A stretch of DNA of 14,167 nucleotides. Source: JANNWF01 sp052390415. Its GTDB lineage: Bacteria; Pseudomonadota; Gammaproteobacteria; Xanthomonadales; Xanthomonadaceae. The notes below the pieces were generated by a model that was not told the origin of the DNA, made no database searches, and was given only the letters and a program-made list of their open reading frames with translations. The stretch lies in contig JBQTGY010000038.1 of NCBI GenBank assembly GCA_052390415.1, positions 1-14,167 of the forward strand. The letters run 5' to 3'. Positions 7,158 through 14,029 of the stretch are shown piece after piece. A program made the position numbers and the translations under genes. Positions within the stretch are counted from its first letter, which is position 1. Every line of letters starts with the position of its first letter.

Positions 7158-7183
7158 GGTTGCAACCGACGAATCAGGCGTCG
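7158..7183. promoter_or_regulatory. Palindrome and small hairpin in the ihfB-lapA gap
   Basis: The 150-bp gap between ihfB and lapA holds the 10-bp perfect palindrome GGTTGCAACC (7158-7167), which abuts a 5-bp hairpin, CGACG (7167-7171) with CGTCG (7179-7183). This gap is the natural place for the promoter of the lapA-lapB-polysaccharide operon, but I see no convincing -35/-10 pair. An operator is possible and unproven. Confidence 0.2.
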
Positions 7184-7249
7184 TAAGGCAGGCTAAAGGT
7201 CGTTGCCTCCGTTAAGCTGGTGGCCAATGAATTCCCGCGGGATTGACCG

Positions 7250-7567
7250 GTGCGAATAGCCTATCTGATTGTCTGTTTGATGGTAATGGCTAGCGGGGCC
7301 ATTTTTGGTGCGCTCAATCCGCAGCCCGTTTTCGTCGATTTCTATGTGGCTGGCTTGGAAATGCGGCTCGGTATCGGGCTGTTGCTGTCCGGCCTGGCGG
7401 GCGCTGCGTTGGGAGGGAGCTGCATGTGGATAGGCGTCGTGCTACCGCTGCGCCGTCAGCTTGCAAGGCAAAGACGCGACACGAACGCAAGCGAGCAGCG
7501 AATTCTCGCTTCAACGAAATTGGCTACGACTAATCTCACGTCCACGAGCGATGAGCTGACTTTGTGA
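7250..7567 (+). CDS. lapA: Lipopolysaccharide assembly protein A (LapA/DUF1049 domain)
   Basis: 105-residue inner-membrane protein with two hydrophobic segments at about 3-21 and 41-67, a short periplasmic loop between them (NPQPVFVDFYVAGLEMRL), and a polar cytoplasmic tail starting with RRQLARQRR. This is the LapA (DUF1049) layout. LapA acts with LapB in adjusting LPS synthesis. The start is GTG at 7250, with GCGGGA about eight bases upstream as a moderate ribosome site. The stop overlaps the lapB GTG by four bases (GTGA), so the pair is translationally coupled, as lapA and lapB are elsewhere. The last 25 residues (threonine/serine-rich) look unstructured. Confidence 0.85.
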   Translation: MRIAYLIVCLMVMASGAIFGALNPQPVFVDFYVAGLEMRLGIGLLLSGLAGAALGGSCMWIGVVLPLRRQLARQRRDTNASEQRILASTKLATTNLTSTSDELTL

Positions 7568-8736
7568 GTGAGCTGTCGCTGTTGTTCCTGTTGCTGCCGG
7601 TTGCCGCGCTTTCGGGATGGTTTGCGGGTCGTCGCGGCAGCGCACAACATACCGGGCGCAAAGTCAGTCGCCTGTCGACGACGTATTTTCGTGGCCTGAA
7701 CTACTTGCTCAACGAGCAACCCGATAAAGCCATCGAGGTGTTCCTCAAGATCGCCGAGGTCGACAAACAAACGGTCGAAACCCACTTTGCATTGGGCAAC
7801 CTGTTTCGGCGCCGCGGCGAAGTGGATCGCGCCATTCGTGTTCACCAGAACCTGATTGCCAGAACCGGGCTTACCGAAGAGCAAAAGACCCAAGCAGTGC
7901 TGGAACTCGGCGAAGACTATATGCGCGCCGGTCTGCTTGACCGCGCCGAAACCCTGTTCACCGACCTGGTGAAACTCGAAGCTTCGGCACCACAGGCGTT
8001 GCGTCACCTGATTTCGATTTATCAGCAGGAGCGTGATTGGCCGAAAGCGATCGAGCACGCCGAGCGCTTTGAAGCGGCCACCGGCGAACGTACTGGACCG
8101 ATGGTTGCCCAGTTCCACTGTGAATGCGTGGAACAATCACGCCAGCGCGGAGATATTGTTGGCGCGCGCGCGAGTCTCGCGCAGGCGTTTGAGGCCGAAC
8201 CAAACTGCGTCCGCGCGGGCATTCTGGATGGCCAGATCGAAGCGACCTCAGGTAACGATCAGGCGGCCATCCGCGCTTTCGAGCGCGTGGCACGGCACGA
8301 GCCAGAGATGTTGCCGGAAGTGATCGGGCCGCTGATGGCTGCGTGCGAGCGTCGAGACGAATCCCACCGTGCCCGCGCTTTCCTGACCGAAATGATGGAG
8401 CGCCATCCAGGCGTGTCGCCTCTGCTCGCGCTCACCCGCCTGATAGAGCGCGAAAGTGGTCGCGGAGAAGCCGTCGAATTCCTGGTGAGGCATCTTCGCC
8501 AACGACCTTCAGTGCGTGGGCAAGGCCTCTTGATCGACCTCAGCATGGCCGACAGCAGCCCGCAGGAACGCGACGTATTGCAGGTGCTCAAGCAACTGAC
8601 CGATCAGCTGGTTGCCGGTTCTTCGGCGTACCGGTGTGGTCGCTGCGGGTTTGGTGCACGCGCCCATCATTGGCAGTGTCCGAGTTGCAAGAGCTGGAAC
8701 TCGGTCAAGCCCATTCATGGTCCGATCGGCGAATGA
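7564..8736 (+). CDS. lapB: Lipopolysaccharide assembly protein B (TPR + rubredoxin-like zinc ribbon)
   Basis: 390 residues, almost the same length as E. coli LapB (389). One N-terminal membrane anchor (about 4-20, LSLLFLLLPVAALSGWFAG) is followed by a cytoplasmic TPR region of about nine helical hairpins (about 40-340). At the C-terminus is a rubredoxin-like metal-binding module with C358xxC361 and C372xxC375 (YRCGRCGF, CPSCKSW). In E. coli LapB/YciM presents LpxC to the FtsH protease, so it limits LPS synthesis, and scaffolds LPS assembly at the inner membrane. The same role is inferred here because the whole architecture is intact. The start GTG at 7564 overlaps the lapA stop; the stop TGA overlaps the next gene's ATG. 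The following genes make polysaccharide precursors, so LPS dosage control and O-antigen-type synthesis probably share a transcript. Confidence 0.93.
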   Translation: MSELSLLFLLLPVAALSGWFAGRRGSAQHTGRKVSRLSTTYFRGLNYLLNEQPDKAIEVFLKIAEVDKQTVETHFALGNLFRRRGEVDRAIRVHQNLIARTGLTEEQKTQAVLELGEDYMRAGLLDRAETLFTDLVKLEASAPQALRHLISIYQQERDWPKAIEHAERFEAATGERTGPMVAQFHCECVEQSRQRGDIVGARASLAQAFEAEPNCVRAGILDGQIEATSGNDQAAIRAFERVARHEPEMLPEVIGPLMAACERRDESHRARAFLTEMMERHPGVSPLLALTRLIERESGRGEAVEFLVRHLRQRPSVRGQGLLIDLSMADSSPQERDVLQVLKQLTDQLVAGSSAYRCGRCGFGARAHHWQCPSCKSWNSVKPIHGPIGE

Positions 8737-9809
8737 CAATGGGGACGATTTCTCTGGCCACGTGGTTGAGCGTGTTGTTCGGCGGGTTCATCTTCTCTGC
8801 CCTGCTGGTGATGGCTGCGCTTCGTTACAGCACGACCCGAGCCTTGCTTGACCATCCTGGGGTTCGCCGCAGTCACTCAGTGCCGACCCCGCGTGGCGGC
8901 GGAATCGGCGTCGTGATTGCTTTCTTGGCTTGTCTCAAAGTGCTGGCGCTGTTCGCAATGGTGCCGGTGACCCGGGCCTGGGGGCTGGCGGCCGCGCTGA
9001 TTCTGGTCGCCGGCATCGGTTATCTGGATGACCATCGGTCGCAGTCGGTGGAGCGCCGGCTCGGGGTCCACGCTTTTGCTTCGATCCTGGTGATGGCCAG
9101 CCTGTTGGGGTTCCCGCATGACGGATGGCAATGGCTGTGGGCGGTCGTTGGCATCGTGGTGCTGATGACGGCGATCAACTTCAGCAACTTCATGGATGGC
9201 AGCAATGGCATGCTGACCCTGCAGGCGATGGCGCTGGGGGCGGCCTTGATGCTGCTTGCGATTTTCGCCGGCAATGCCGCGCTGGCTGTAATTGCCGCCT
9301 TGCTGGTGGCAACGACGTCGGGATTTCTGCCGTTCAATTTTCCGCAGGCGCAGATTTTTCTGGGCGATGTGGGCAGTGGAGCCATCGGATTGTTGATCGC
9401 CGCACTGGGCATGCAGGCTCTGGTCGACGGAAGTGTGGGTGGTTGGCTGCTGTTGGTGTTGAGTTCTGCCCTGTGGCTGGATGCGGGCCTGACTCTTTCG
9501 ATGCGCATACTGACCCGGCGCAGTTGGACCACGGCGCATCGTTCTCACCTTTACCAGTGGCTGTTACGGGGAGGTTTGACGCATTCGCAACTTGCCTTTC
9601 TCTACCTCGGCTGGACACTCCTGTTCGCTATGCCCATGGTGCTGATATCCATGGCGGGATGGTTGTCCGAACTTGCCGCTTTTGCGGTGGTCCTAGGCTG
9701 CGGCGCGATGCTGTGGGTTGGCGGGCGGCTTGCGCTTCGACGGCAACTGCGTCGTCGGCGTCTTCCTCGCGCCGCATCCCCATCCACCTCGGACAGGACC
9801 TCGGAATAA
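8733..9809 (+). CDS. WbpL/WecA-like undecaprenyl-phosphate sugar-1-phosphate transferase (MraY/GT4 family)
   Basis: 358-residue polytopic membrane enzyme of the MraY/WecA superfamily, which moves a HexNAc-1-phosphate from UDP-sugar to undecaprenyl phosphate to begin polysaccharide synthesis. Motifs seen: GYLDDHR with D99-D100 (metal/nucleotide site), NFSNFMDGSNGM (149-160, catalytic N/N/D), FLGDVGS (209-215), and the substrate-recognition loop AHRSHLYQ (268-275). The HRSH form, rather than the HIHH of WecA, is typical of WbpL-type transferases using FucNAc or QuiNAc, so that specificity is inferred. About ten membrane helices are visible; the C-terminus ends in a basic tail (RRQLRRRRLPR). The start is the ATG at 8733, overlapping the lapB stop (ATGA); the open frame back to 8343 lies inside lapB and is not protein-like. 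The stop overlaps the wbpM ATG (TAATG). Confidence 0.88.
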   Translation: MTMGTISLATWLSVLFGGFIFSALLVMAALRYSTTRALLDHPGVRRSHSVPTPRGGGIGVVIAFLACLKVLALFAMVPVTRAWGLAAALILVAGIGYLDDHRSQSVERRLGVHAFASILVMASLLGFPHDGWQWLWAVVGIVVLMTAINFSNFMDGSNGMLTLQAMALGAALMLLAIFAGNAALAVIAALLVATTSGFLPFNFPQAQIFLGDVGSGAIGLLIAALGMQALVDGSVGGWLLLVLSSALWLDAGLTLSMRILTRRSWTTAHRSHLYQWLLRGGLTHSQLAFLYLGWTLLFAMPMVLISMAGWLSELAAFAVVLGCGAMLWVGGRLALRRQLRRRRLPRAASPSTSDRTSE

Positions 9810-11692
9810 TGCCCTTTGGCCGGCTCGTCGCTCGCGTGCATCCGCGTATCGCGGTCGTCCTGCACGATCTTGCGATGGTGTGGCTGGCTTGGTACGTGAT
9901 GAATCTGGTGCGCTACAGTTTTCAACCGGACGCGCCGCCCATTTCGCTGCTGGCTGCCGAATTGCCGCTGGTATTGGGTGCCCAAGGGCTGGTGCTCTGG
10001 TGGACGGGCTTGTACCGAGGCTTGTGGCGATTCGCGAGTCTTCCTGACTTGTGGAACATTGCGCGCGCCGGCGTTTTTGGAGCGCTTGCGATCAGCCTCG
10101 CGCTATTCCTGTTCAGTCGCCTCGAAGGCGTGCCGCGATCGGTGCTGGTGTTTTACCCACTCGCCCTGCTGCTTTTCCTGGGTGCGCCGCGGTTGTTGTA
10201 TCGCTTCTGGAAGGACAGCCGCTACGGCGGCGGACCACTCGCCCCACCGCGCCGCGTCTTGATTCTCGGGGCAGGGCGAGCGGGTGAAGCCTTGGTGCGC
10301 GATCTCAAGCGGGAAGAGCGCTTCCGTCCGGTCGGATTTCTCGACGACAATCGAGCCCTGCGAGGTGCCAAGTTGCATGGCGTTCCGGTCTTGGGCGGGT
10401 TGGACAAAATGCAGGAAGTAGCGCGCGAATCGGCGGCGCAGATGTTGTTGATAGCGATGCCCACCGCCAGCAATCTGCAAATGCAGCGCGTGGTCGAGTT
10501 GTGCGAAGCGACCGCACTACCATTTCGAACGGTGCCGCACCTGCGCGACATCGTTGAGGGTCGGTCCAGCTTCAATGAACTCAAGGAAGTCGCCATCGAG
10601 GACTTGCTCGGACGCGATCCGGTGTCATTGGATTGGTCGGCGATCCGCATTGCGCTGGCAGGTCGGCGCGCGCTGGTGACCGGCGGCGGCGGCTCGATCG
10701 GTGCCGAGTTATGTCGGCAGGTGGCGCGTTTGGGCGTCGAGTCGCTGACCGTGCTGGACCTTTCCGAATTCAATCTTTACCGGGTCGAGCAGCAGTTGCG
10801 CGGTGAATTCCCGGACCTTGTGTTGAGCTGTGTGCTGGGTGACTGCGGCGACGCTGTGGTCTGTGAGCGCGTATTCGAACGGGTCAGGCCGCAATTGGTA
10901 TTTCATGCTGCTGCGTTCAAACACGTGCCTTTGCTGGAAGGTCAATTGCGGGAGGCGATTCGCAACAACGTGTTGGCCACGCAAACGGTCGCTGCGGCCA
11001 GCGCACGTCACGGCGTGGACAGTTTTTTGCTGGTGTCCACCGACAAGGCCGTCAACCCCGCCAACGTCATGGGAGCCAGCAAGCGCCTGGCCGAGATCGC
11101 GTGCCAAGCGGCGGGCGAGGGTAGCTCGACGCGATTCGTCACGGTCCGCTTCGGCAATGTGCTGGATTCGGCCGGTAGCGTCGTACCACTGTTTCGCGAG
11201 CAGATTCGACGAGGCGGTCCGCTGACGGTCACCCATCCTGAAATCACCCGCTACTTCATGACCATACCCGAGGCTTGCCAATTGATCTTGCAAGCCATGA
11301 CCTTGGGCAAGGGCGGCGAAGTATTTGCACTGGATATGGGCGAGCCGGTGCGTATTCGGTACTTGGCCGAGCAGATGATTTACCTGGCGGGCAAGCACCC
11401 CAACCGCGATGTGCGCATCGTCTACACCGGATTGCGACCGGGCGAAAAATTGTTCGAGGAGCTCTTTCACGCCCAAGAAGACTACGCGCTGACCTCGCAC
11501 CCGAAGATTTGGTTGGCTCGTTCCAGGCCGCTTGAGCGCAGCAGTTTTGACAATGCGCTCAATCAGATGCGGCAAGCCAGCATGCGCTTCGACGAGCCCG
11601 CGCTGTCGCGACTGGTGCGCGATTGGGTACCTGAATACCGAGCCTCGGCGGCGGCCGATGCCGATGTGGTTTCAATTTCTCGCGCCAGCTAA
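9809..11692 (+). CDS. wbpM: WbpM/CapD-type membrane UDP-GlcNAc 4,6-dehydratase
   Basis: 627-residue nucleotide-sugar dehydratase. About four membrane helices in the first 135 residues are followed by a CoA-binding-like Rossmann domain (about 147-270, GAGRAGE at 154-160). The catalytic extended-SDR domain runs from about 285, with GGGGSIG (292-298), STDKAVNP (410-417) and MGASK (421-425). The triad uses methionine at the usual tyrosine place (M421, K425), as reported for P. aeruginosa WbpM; FlaA1-type enzymes have tyrosine. It should convert UDP-GlcNAc to UDP-4-keto-6-deoxy-GlcNAc, feeding 6-deoxy amino sugars such as QuiNAc or FucNAc for LPS or capsule. The ATG at 9809 was chosen because it overlaps the upstream stop, has AGGA at 9795-9798, and begins the first hydrophobic segment. 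The much longer open frame from 9125 runs through the preceding gene in another phase and is spurious. No 4-ketoreductase is in the window. Confidence 0.93.
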   Translation: MPFGRLVARVHPRIAVVLHDLAMVWLAWYVMNLVRYSFQPDAPPISLLAAELPLVLGAQGLVLWWTGLYRGLWRFASLPDLWNIARAGVFGALAISLALFLFSRLEGVPRSVLVFYPLALLLFLGAPRLLYRFWKDSRYGGGPLAPPRRVLILGAGRAGEALVRDLKREERFRPVGFLDDNRALRGAKLHGVPVLGGLDKMQEVARESAAQMLLIAMPTASNLQMQRVVELCEATALPFRTVPHLRDIVEGRSSFNELKEVAIEDLLGRDPVSLDWSAIRIALAGRRALVTGGGGSIGAELCRQVARLGVESLTVLDLSEFNLYRVEQQLRGEFPDLVLSCVLGDCGDAVVCERVFERVRPQLVFHAAAFKHVPLLEGQLREAIRNNVLATQTVAAASARHGVDSFLLVSTDKAVNPANVMGASKRLAEIACQAAGEGSSTRFVTVRFGNVLDSAGSVVPLFREQIRRGGPLTVTHPEITRYFMTIPEACQLILQAMTLGKGGEVFALDMGEPVRIRYLAEQMIYLAGKHPNRDVRIVYTGLRPGEKLFEELFHAQEDYALTSHPKIWLARSRPLERSSFDNALNQMRQASMRFDEPALSRLVRDWVPEYRASAAADADVVSISRAS

Positions 11693-11721
11693 CGATGGAT
11701 CACTGCAAGGACGCTGCAATC

Positions 11722-12600
11722 ATGACGCGCATTCGCAAAGCCGTATTTCCGGTCGCAGGCCTCGGCACGCGATTTCTTCCGGCCACCAAAACCGTGCCCA
11801 AGGAGATGCTGCCGATCATTGATCGACCGCTGATCCAATATGCGGTCGACGAAGCCATTGAGGCCGGCTGTGACACCTTGGTGTTCGTCACCAATCGCTA
11901 CAAACACGCGGTGGCGGACTACTTCGACAAGGCTTACGAGCTTGAACAGAAGTTGGAAAAGGCAGGCAAGACCGAGCTGTTGGCGCTGATTCGCGATGTG
12001 TTGCCGGCTAATGTGCGCGCGGTATTCGTCACTCAGGCCGAGGCGCTTGGCCTCGGTCACGCGGTGTTATGTGCCAAGCCGGTGATTGGCAACGAACCCT
12101 TTGCCGTACTGCTGCCCGATGACCTAATCTGGAACAAGGGCCCCGGCGCGCTCAAGCAAATGGCGGACGTGGCTGAGGCGCAGAATGCCAGCGTCATTGC
12201 CGTGCAGGATGTACCGCGCGAACAGACCGCAAGTTATGGCATCGTCGATACCGGCGGAGTCGATCACAATCCCGCCCCGATTTTGGCCATGGTGGAAAAG
12301 CCACTTCCAGAGGTCGCACCGAGCACCTTGGCGGTAGTGGGTCGCTACGTATTGCGGCCGGAAGTGTTTGCGCTGTTGGAGCAGACCAAACCCGGCAAAG
12401 GTGGCGAAATCCAGCTGACCGATGCCATTGCCGGACTCAGCCACAACAGCACGCTGCTGGCCTATCGTTTCGCCGGCCGCCGCTTTGACTGTGGCAGCCG
12501 AATTGGACTGGTTGAAGCAACGATACGCTTTGCGCTGGATCACGACGATCTCGCCGACGATGCGCGTGCTTACCTGCGGGCTGCGTTCGCCGAAGGATAG
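11722..12600 (+). CDS. galU: UTP--glucose-1-phosphate uridylyltransferase
   Basis: 292-residue GalU, making UDP-glucose from UTP and glucose-1-phosphate for LPS core, exopolysaccharide and other glycans. Seen: GLGTRFLPATK (13-23), the nucleotide-binding and pyrophosphorylase signature, KEMLPIID (27-34), LPDD (131-134), VEKP (191-194), GGEIQLTDAI (227-236) and FDCGSR (255-260). The length matches bacterial GalU. Start choice: ATG 11722 has the good ribosome site AAGGA (11707-11711) ten bases upstream, and gives the standard MTRIRKAVFPVAGLGTR beginning; an in-frame ATG at 11695 has none and adds nine unlike residues. It follows wbpM by 29 bp on the same strand, so it is probably in the same operon and closes it. 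It ends in TAG. A 13-bp hairpin lies between it and the convergent thiolase gene. Confidence 0.97.
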   Translation: MTRIRKAVFPVAGLGTRFLPATKTVPKEMLPIIDRPLIQYAVDEAIEAGCDTLVFVTNRYKHAVADYFDKAYELEQKLEKAGKTELLALIRDVLPANVRAVFVTQAEALGLGHAVLCAKPVIGNEPFAVLLPDDLIWNKGPGALKQMADVAEAQNASVIAVQDVPREQTASYGIVDTGGVDHNPAPILAMVEKPLPEVAPSTLAVVGRYVLRPEVFALLEQTKPGKGGEIQLTDAIAGLSHNSTLLAYRFAGRRFDCGSRIGLVEATIRFALDHDDLADDARAYLRAAFAEG

Positions 12601-12630
12601 TCGCCAGCGAACGCCTGCGAATTCGTTGCC

Positions 12631-12664
12631 GACGGCTTGTGTGAGGTCTTGCACACAAGCCGTC
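12631..12664. terminator. Shared hairpin between convergent galU and fadA
   Basis: Bases 12631-12643 (GACGGCTTGTGTG) pair perfectly over 13 bp with 12652-12664 around an 8-base loop. It lies in the 73-bp gap between two convergent genes, 30 bp from the galU stop and 9 bp from the thiolase stop, the usual place of a bidirectional terminator. There is no T-run on either side, so termination may rely on stem strength alone or on Rho. Confidence 0.6.
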
Positions 12665-12673
12665 CATCGTGGA

Positions 12674-13870
12674 CTACAACGCCTCGATAATCCCGGCTGC
12701 GCCCATTCCGGTGCCGATGCACATGGTCACCATGCCGTATTTCAGTTTCTGCCGGCGCAGGCCGTGAACCAGGGTCGCGATGCGAATGGCGCCTGTTGCG
12801 CCCAGCGGATGGCCCAAAGCAATGGCACCGCCCAGCGGATTGACCTTGCTGGCGTCCAGTCCACAGGTGTTGATGACGGCTAGCCCTTGTGCCGCGAACG
12901 CTTCGTTGAGCTCGATCCAATCGAGCTGTTCATGGGACAAGCCCGCCTGTTTGAGCACTTTTGGAATGGCAGCAATGGGACCGATGCCCATTACTTCCGG
13001 GCGCACGCCGGCGACGGAAAAACCAACAAAGCGTGCCAGCGGTGTCAGCCCGTAATCCTTGATGGCTTGCTCGGACGCCAGCATCACGGCGGCGGCACCA
13101 TCGGACATTTGCGAACTGTTACCGGCGGTGACGCTGCCGCCCATGCGAAACACGGGACGGAGCTTGGCCAGGCCTTCGACCGACGTATCGGCGCGTGGGC
13201 CTTCGTCGGTTTCAATCAACTGCTCACGTAAGCGCACCACGTTGCCGCTGATATCGGGTTGCCGCGAGGTCACGTGGTACGGCGTGATCTCGGCGCGAAA
13301 ATGCCCGTTCGCCTGCGCGGCGAGCGCCTTCTGATGGGAGGCATACGCAAACGCGTCTTGCGCTTCGCGGCTGATCTTCCATTCTTCCGCGACTTTTTCG
13401 GCGGTGATGCCCATGCCGTAAGCAATCGCGACGTTGTCGTCCGAAAAAACCTTCGGACTCATCGCGATCTTGTTGCCCATCATCGGCACCATCGACATCT
13501 ATTCGGTGCCGCCGGCTAGCACGAGGTCGGCTTCGCCCAATCGGATGCGGTCAGCGGCAAGCGCTACCGCTTGCAAACCGGAGGAACAAAACCGATTGAT
13601 CGTTTGCGCAGCCACCGTATTCGGGAGGCCGGCCATCAACACCCCGATGCGCGCCACATTCATGCCCTGCTCGCCCTCGGGCATGGCGCAACCGATGATG
13701 GCATCATCGATACGAGCAAGGTCGATACCCGGTGTTTGCGCAACCACAGCGCGCAAAACGTGCGCCAGCATTTCGTCCGGCCGCGTATTGCGGAACTGGC
13801 CTTTGGGTGCCTTGCCGACTGGCGTGCGCGTAGCGGCAACGATGTATGCGTCTTGGATTTGGCGGGTCAT
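12674..13870 (-). pseudogene. fadA: Acetyl-CoA acyltransferase (FadA-type thiolase) interrupted by an in-frame TAG
   Basis: A 398-codon thiolase reading frame, of normal length, cut by one TAG at codon 124 (13499-13501). Thiolases cleave 3-ketoacyl-CoA with CoA, the last step of beta-oxidation. The N-terminal piece (13870-13502, 123 residues) has TRTPVGK and the nucleophile C95 in INRFCSSGLQA, and ends AGGTE. The C-terminal piece (274 residues from the ATG at 13498) starts MSMVPMMGNK and carries NEAF (N322), GHPLGA (H354) and CIGTG (C384), numbered on the joined frame. All catalytic residues are present and the frame is continuous, so a single base change (for instance TCG to TAG at the conserved serine of GGTES) explains it. 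The start ATG at 13870 has GGAG six bases upstream. The gene normally ends in TAG too (12674-12676). Pseudogene, assembly error and split gene are all open; the fadB-like gene upstream is its usual partner. Confidence 0.8.
13496..13501 (-). other. Stop-start junction TAGATG inside the thiolase frame
   Basis: On the minus strand the premature TAG (13501-13499) is followed immediately by ATG (13498-13496), in the same frame, with a second in-frame ATG two codons later. Ribosomes ending at TAG could restart here and make the 274-residue C-terminal piece. The upstream sequence has only GGCGG, about ten bases away, as a weak ribosome site. The cut falls within the thiolase N-terminal core, not at a domain border, which makes stable separate halves doubtful. 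Confidence 0.6.
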
Positions 13871-13878
13871 TGGAAACT

Positions 13879-14022
13879 CCGGGATTTGGGATTCGGGATT
13901 CGGGATTCGTTTGAAGCGGGAAGCGGGAAGCGGACGTTGGTGGCATCAGGGTGCTGAGTCAGAGGCATACGGCAATTCCCGCCGCACAGTCGCTCTCACG
14001 AAACCCGATTCCCGAATCCCGG
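13879..14022. repeat. Imperfect inverted repeat filling the fadB-fadA spacer
   Basis: The arm 13879-13902 matches the reverse complement of 13999-14022 at 21 of 24 positions; both are built on the heptad GGGATTC. The arms enclose about 96 bp. The left arm touches the Shine-Dalgarno (GGAG on the minus strand, 13880-13877) of fadA, and the right arm ends 8 bases from the stop of the upstream gene, so the element fills nearly the whole spacer. It looks like a small non-coding intergenic repeat of the REP/MITE kind; no coding capacity and no clear target-site duplication is seen. Confidence 0.55.
13881..13934. repeat. Two tandem 7-bp repeat tracts (GGGATTC and AAGCGGG)
   Basis: Four heptads lie head to tail at 13881-13908: GGGATTT once, then GGGATTC three times. 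After 5 bases come three heptads at 13914-13934: AAGCGGG twice, then AAGCGGA. Inverted relatives GATTCCC and GAATCCC occur at 14007-14013 and 14014-14020. On the minus strand these form the 5' leader of fadA, just before its ribosome site. Copy number could vary between strains by slippage. Confidence 0.75.
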
Positions 14023-14029
14023 CAAAACG

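Noticed and set aside
8343..8732. Upstream extension of the WbpL-like frame
   Set aside because: It runs inside lapB out of phase and is arginine/proline-rich shadow sequence; the ATG at 8733 overlaps the lapB stop.
9125..9808. 228-codon upstream extension of the wbpM frame
   Set aside because: It overlaps the WbpL-like gene in another phase and reads as unstructured low-quality protein; the ATG at 9809 overlaps the preceding stop and starts the first membrane segment.
10709..11575. 288-codon minus-strand open frame opposite wbpM
   Set aside because: Antisense shadow of the SDR domain; no recognisable features.
11695..11721. Earlier ATG for galU
   Set aside because: It has no ribosome site, while the ATG at 11722 has AAGGA and gives the standard GalU N-terminus.
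13499..13501. TAG read as an amino acid by a recoded genetic code or pyrrolysine
   Set aside because: TAG ends ihfB, galU and the thiolase itself in this window, no pyl genes or recoding structure are visible, and the family has serine here.
13571..13957. Plus-strand open frame across the fadA 5' half and its repeat-rich leader
   Set aside because: Shadow of the thiolase frame; it includes translated heptad repeats and no family features.
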